Assembly: GCA_031276055.1 (NCBI GenBank)
Contig: JAISNW010000016.1
Location: 1 to 7,615 of the forward strand
Length of the DNA stretch: 7,615 nucleotides
Origin: Deferribacteraceae bacterium
GTDB taxonomy: Bacteria > Chrysiogenota > Deferribacteres > Deferribacterales > JAISNW01
Direction of reading: 5' to 3'
The notes below the pieces were generated by a model, which was not told where the DNA came from, did not search any database, and worked only from the letters and a program-made list of their open reading frames with translations. Below are positions 5,357 through 7,615 of this stretch, one piece after another. Within the stretch, counting starts at the first letter, position 1. Each line of letters opens with the position of its first letter. The translations under genes and the position numbers were made by a program.

Positions 5357-5722
5357 ATGTTGGCTTTGGTGTCGGCGGCGTTTATTTTTGCGGGTTTAGC
5401 CTTTCTCACCTATCGAATTTTGAGGGGTTTAGACGGTTTAGACTTTGAGGTAGAAAGGCAGGACGGCGGCGGTAAAGTAGTTCTCTTTTGGTTGGTATGG
5501 GGCGTGAAAGCGGTATTATTGATATTAACCATGATGTCTTTATCAGTTCTGATATATTTAGCCGTCTTTCTAAACGGCGTTAATCCCTTCCCAACGATAA
5601 TATGTTGTGCGGTGGTTGCCTTTTTGCTTAGCAGTAAAATCAAGGTTAAATCTAAGAGCAATAAGGAAGTAGACGATTTCATTGAAGACATCATAAAGCA
5701 AACGAACAAACCGGAGGAGTAG
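5357..5722 (+). CDS. Small inner-membrane protein of unknown function
   Basis: The product has 121 residues. ATG 5357 follows AGAGGTG, which ends the preceding gene, so translation is probably coupled. Hydrophobic segments lie at about 2-20, 41-72 (long enough for one long or two short helices) and 78-93. A charged cytoplasmic-type tail follows (KIKVKSKSNKEVDDFIEDI). Between the first two segments is a short polar loop with GLDFEVERQDGGG. No family is recognised. Its place directly upstream of traG-linked genes fits a small accessory membrane protein of the transfer system, such as an entry-exclusion or assembly factor, but nothing in its sequence proves that. It ends in TAG two bases before the next ATG. 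Confidence 0.7.
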   Translation: MLALVSAAFIFAGLAFLTYRILRGLDGLDFEVERQDGGGKVVLFWLVWGVKAVLLILTMMSLSVLIYLAVFLNGVNPFPTIICCAVVAFLLSSKIKVKSKSNKEVDDFIEDIIKQTNKPEE

Positions 5723-5724
5723 TC

Positions 5725-6930
5725 ATGGAAGCGGTATTAAGCGATAAAGCGGTATCTGCGGCTTGGGGTTATGTTATCAACTGGATTGATAATAATTATG
5801 GCTGGTTGAAGTGGGCGTATAATCATTTTGCTTGGACTACCAATATGGATTTTGATGATTTTAAGCAGCAGGCGGCGATCTTAGGAGTAAAAGTGTATTC
5901 TAAGCTGGCAGATAAGGGCGAAGTATCGGATGATGTTTTTTGTGATAAGCTGACATGGAGCGCTAGGAGCTATTGCTGGGCTAGTAGGGAACAGCTGCGG
6001 ATGAAGGATATAGGGCTGAAGGGTGATGACGCATTCATAGCGATAAGTCTTAACGTTGCTGAGAGTATGGACTTTGATAATATTATTTGCGAGGCTGTCG
6101 CTGTAAAAGCGAATCTGACAGAAAATGCGCTAATGCCGCTCGAAAGGTATGAAAAGATAAAAGCGGCTCTACTTAATTTAACTGCAACGGAGAGTGAATA
6201 TATATCAAAGTATCTAGGCTTGGGAGATGCCCCTAAGCAGAACATGAAGGAGATAGGGATCGATGCGGGTGTTACGGAGTCGGCGGTCTGCCAGTGTATT
6301 AAAAAGGGGGGTAAAAAGTTAAGCAGTCAACCCCTAACCCCTCAAACGCCTTTATGCAGTTATGTATATAAGGTTAATGAGATGGAATTTTGGGACTATA
6401 AGTCAATAAAGACAGGCGAGCCGTTCCGTTCAGTAACTCTGGTGTCTGAACATTTAGTATATGCGATAGCCAAAAATATTAAACTGCACGGTTATGACCA
6501 AAGCCAACCCTTAATTGTATGGCAAGAGGAAAGAACGTTGATAGACGGTCATACACGCTTGCAGGCTCTTAAACTTATTGATTATCCCAAAAGAGTCCCG
6601 GTGGTTTTAATGAGCTTTCCCGATGTGCGCTCGGTATTATTATATATGCTGAATATTCAGTATAGCCGCCGTAATGTAAAAGACGCTGATATAATAAGGG
6701 CAGCGGAGCGGATATTTAAGTTATTCAATCTAACCGATGTAGAGGAAAAGACAAGGTTTCTTGCGGAAGTCTATGCGGAGCTTCCGGTCTTTAAGGTTAA
6801 AAAGGTGGCGGCGCTGCATGAATACGCCACTGAAGAGGAAAAAGCGCTTATCGGTAAGGAAAAGACGACCATAAACGAACTTTACAATACCCTTAGAACC
6901 AGCATTATAGGGAGAAATAAAAAGCCATGA
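5725..6930 (+). CDS. Sigma factor-like protein fused to a ParB/Srx-like domain
   Basis: The product has 401 residues. ATG 5725 has GGAGG about eight bases upstream. Residues about 28-95 look like sigma region 2 (MDFDDFKQQAAILGVKVYSK, then an aromatic helix with WSARSYCWASREQL). Residues 141-198 look like region 4 (IKAALLNLTATESEYISKYL, MKEIGIDAGVTESAVCQCI). After a proline-rich linker, residues 230-315 match a ParB/sulfiredoxin-type N domain: SEHLVYAIAKNIKLHG, LIVWQEERTLIDGHTRLQAL, VPVVLM, and then NIQYSRRNVKDADI. The last 80 residues are helical, perhaps a further HTH. ParB N domains bind nucleotide and can load a protein clamp on DNA; sigma regions 2 and 4 contact promoter DNA and RNA polymerase. 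A combined role in element gene expression or partition is inferred. The stop TGA overlaps the traG-like ATG (ATGA), giving tight coupling. The cysteines show no zinc motif. ATA is the main isoleucine codon. Confidence 0.75.
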   Translation: MEAVLSDKAVSAAWGYVINWIDNNYGWLKWAYNHFAWTTNMDFDDFKQQAAILGVKVYSKLADKGEVSDDVFCDKLTWSARSYCWASREQLRMKDIGLKGDDAFIAISLNVAESMDFDNIICEAVAVKANLTENALMPLERYEKIKAALLNLTATESEYISKYLGLGDAPKQNMKEIGIDAGVTESAVCQCIKKGGKKLSSQPLTPQTPLCSYVYKVNEMEFWDYKSIKTGEPFRSVTLVSEHLVYAIAKNIKLHGYDQSQPLIVWQEERTLIDGHTRLQALKLIDYPKRVPVVLMSFPDVRSVLLYMLNIQYSRRNVKDADIIRAAERIFKLFNLTDVEEKTRFLAEVYAELPVFKVKKVAALHEYATEEEKALIGKEKTTINELYNTLRTSIIGRNKKP

Positions 6931-7615
6931 ATAAGTTGTTGCAAGTAGTTATTTTTCTATTAATTTCAACAGCGGCTTTCGCCGAAGATGATATTGCGCC
7001 CCTTACGGTATATGCTTGGGGATACGGCGATCTATTGCATATGACGTTTCAAGCGATAATGCGCATGGTGGGAAACAACGGATATGCGGCGTTTTTTAAG
7101 ATAACAGCTACAATAGGAATATTGGGCTTTCTCATATATGCGGTTTCCAGTAGGGAAATATCGCTATATTCCCTTGTTATGCGGTTCGCCTTTTCTTTTA
7201 TAGTCTGGTCGTTTGTCTCTGTCGGCTCGGGCTTTAGCGTAAGCACGGATGTGCAGGTATATGACGTTTATACTAACCGATATTCAAAGATAATAGAGGA
7301 TGTGCCGCTCGGCTTTGCGGGTCCTATAGGGTTCTTTTCAAGGGTTGAGTATTGGCTCAACAACAATGCGCAGGATAGCTTTAGTGTAACAGATGCGGGG
7401 ATAGCGGCATCGGGTGCGGGGTATGTGCCGCCCTCTATCGGAAGCGGGTTAATCTACAGCGCATCTCAATTTAGAGTGACTGATCCCAACCTATACATGA
7501 CAATGAACGATTATATCTCCGATTGCGTATTCCCTGATATTATCACAGGGTATTTTGATCCTAACGATCTAAGGGTGAGCAATACGTTTTGGCAGAGTAT
7601 AGCAGATACGCACCC
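6927..7615 (+). CDS. traG: TraG N-terminal domain protein, mating-pair stabilisation (3' end outside the window)
   Basis: ATG 6927 overlaps the preceding stop (ATGA), and the frame stays open to the window end, giving 229 complete codons. A signal peptide is clear: MNKLLQVVIFLLISTAAFA, with likely cleavage before EDD. The mature start, LTVYAWGYGDLLHMTFQAIM, followed by a hydrophobic helix (ITATIGILGFLIYAV) and a second one (YSLVMRFAFSFIVWSFVSVG), matches the TraG_N pattern of F-type secretion systems. The soluble part follows, with VYDVYTNRYSKIIEDVPLG, IGFFSRVEYWLNNN and NDYISDCVFPDIITGYFDP, also in TraG_N style. TraG works at the inner membrane and periplasm in pilus assembly, mating-pair stabilisation and, in F, surface-exclusion recognition through its C-terminus, which is not seen here. 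Homologues are near 900-1100 residues, so most of the gene lies beyond the window. Confidence 0.85.
   Translation, partial: MNKLLQVVIFLLISTAAFAEDDIAPLTVYAWGYGDLLHMTFQAIMRMVGNNGYAAFFKITATIGILGFLIYAVSSREISLYSLVMRFAFSFIVWSFVSVGSGFSVSTDVQVYDVYTNRYSKIIEDVPLGFAGPIGFFSRVEYWLNNNAQDSFSVTDAGIAASGAGYVPPSIGSGLIYSASQFRVTDPNLYMTMNDYISDCVFPDIITGYFDPNDLRVSNTFWQSIADTH

Overview
The window is a segment of a conjugative mobile element (plasmid or ICE) from a low-to-moderate G+C Gram-negative bacterium. The Gram-negative call rests on the last gene, which is cut by the window end and encodes a signal peptide followed by a TraG_N-type mating-pair stabilisation domain of an F-type type IV secretion system. All convincing genes are on the + strand. 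Genus cannot be assigned; the tRNA-Leu-like sequence and the AT-rich, ATA-rich coding style would fit Campylobacterota or Deferribacterota, but that is a guess.

Layout. (1) 1-1383: the end of a TOPRIM plasmid-type primase with two DUF5710 repeats; its frame is open through the window start. It ends at a strong intrinsic terminator (1408-1433). (2) 1500-2474: a tyrosine recombinase broken by one in-frame TGA (1659-1661), with the catalytic His of HxxR replaced by Arg. Its Shine-Dalgarno lies in a strong hairpin. (3) 2475-2931: a gene-poor stretch with an 11-bp inverted repeat, a tRNA-Leu-like chimera with two anticodon arms (UAA then CAA), a 16-bp tandem repeat and a G+C-rich hairpin that again holds a Shine-Dalgarno sequence. 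It looks like an attachment or recombination junction. (4) About 2893/2932-4506: a large DNA-binding protein with winged-helix-like N-terminal parts and a sigma-70 region 4-like C-terminus. (5) 4507-5041: an AT-rich intergenic region with 20-bp-spaced iteron-like repeats and a palindrome of about 107 nt. (6) 5042-7615: a tight operon of a 24-residue hydrophobic peptide, a paired-CxxC zinc-ribbon-like protein, a small membrane protein, a sigma-like/ParB-like fusion and TraG, with short gaps or a 4-base overlap.

Interpretation. The left part (primase) and right part (sigma-ParB/TraG operon) differ sharply in isoleucine codon choice (13 ATC/4 ATA against 4 ATC/14 ATA), so the window may join two pieces of different origin near the recombinase/tRNA region. 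The most unusual content is the pair of sigma-factor-like proteins, one carrying winged helices and one fused to a ParB-like domain and overlapping traG. This suggests an element-encoded transcription or partition control circuit for the transfer genes. That role is inference.
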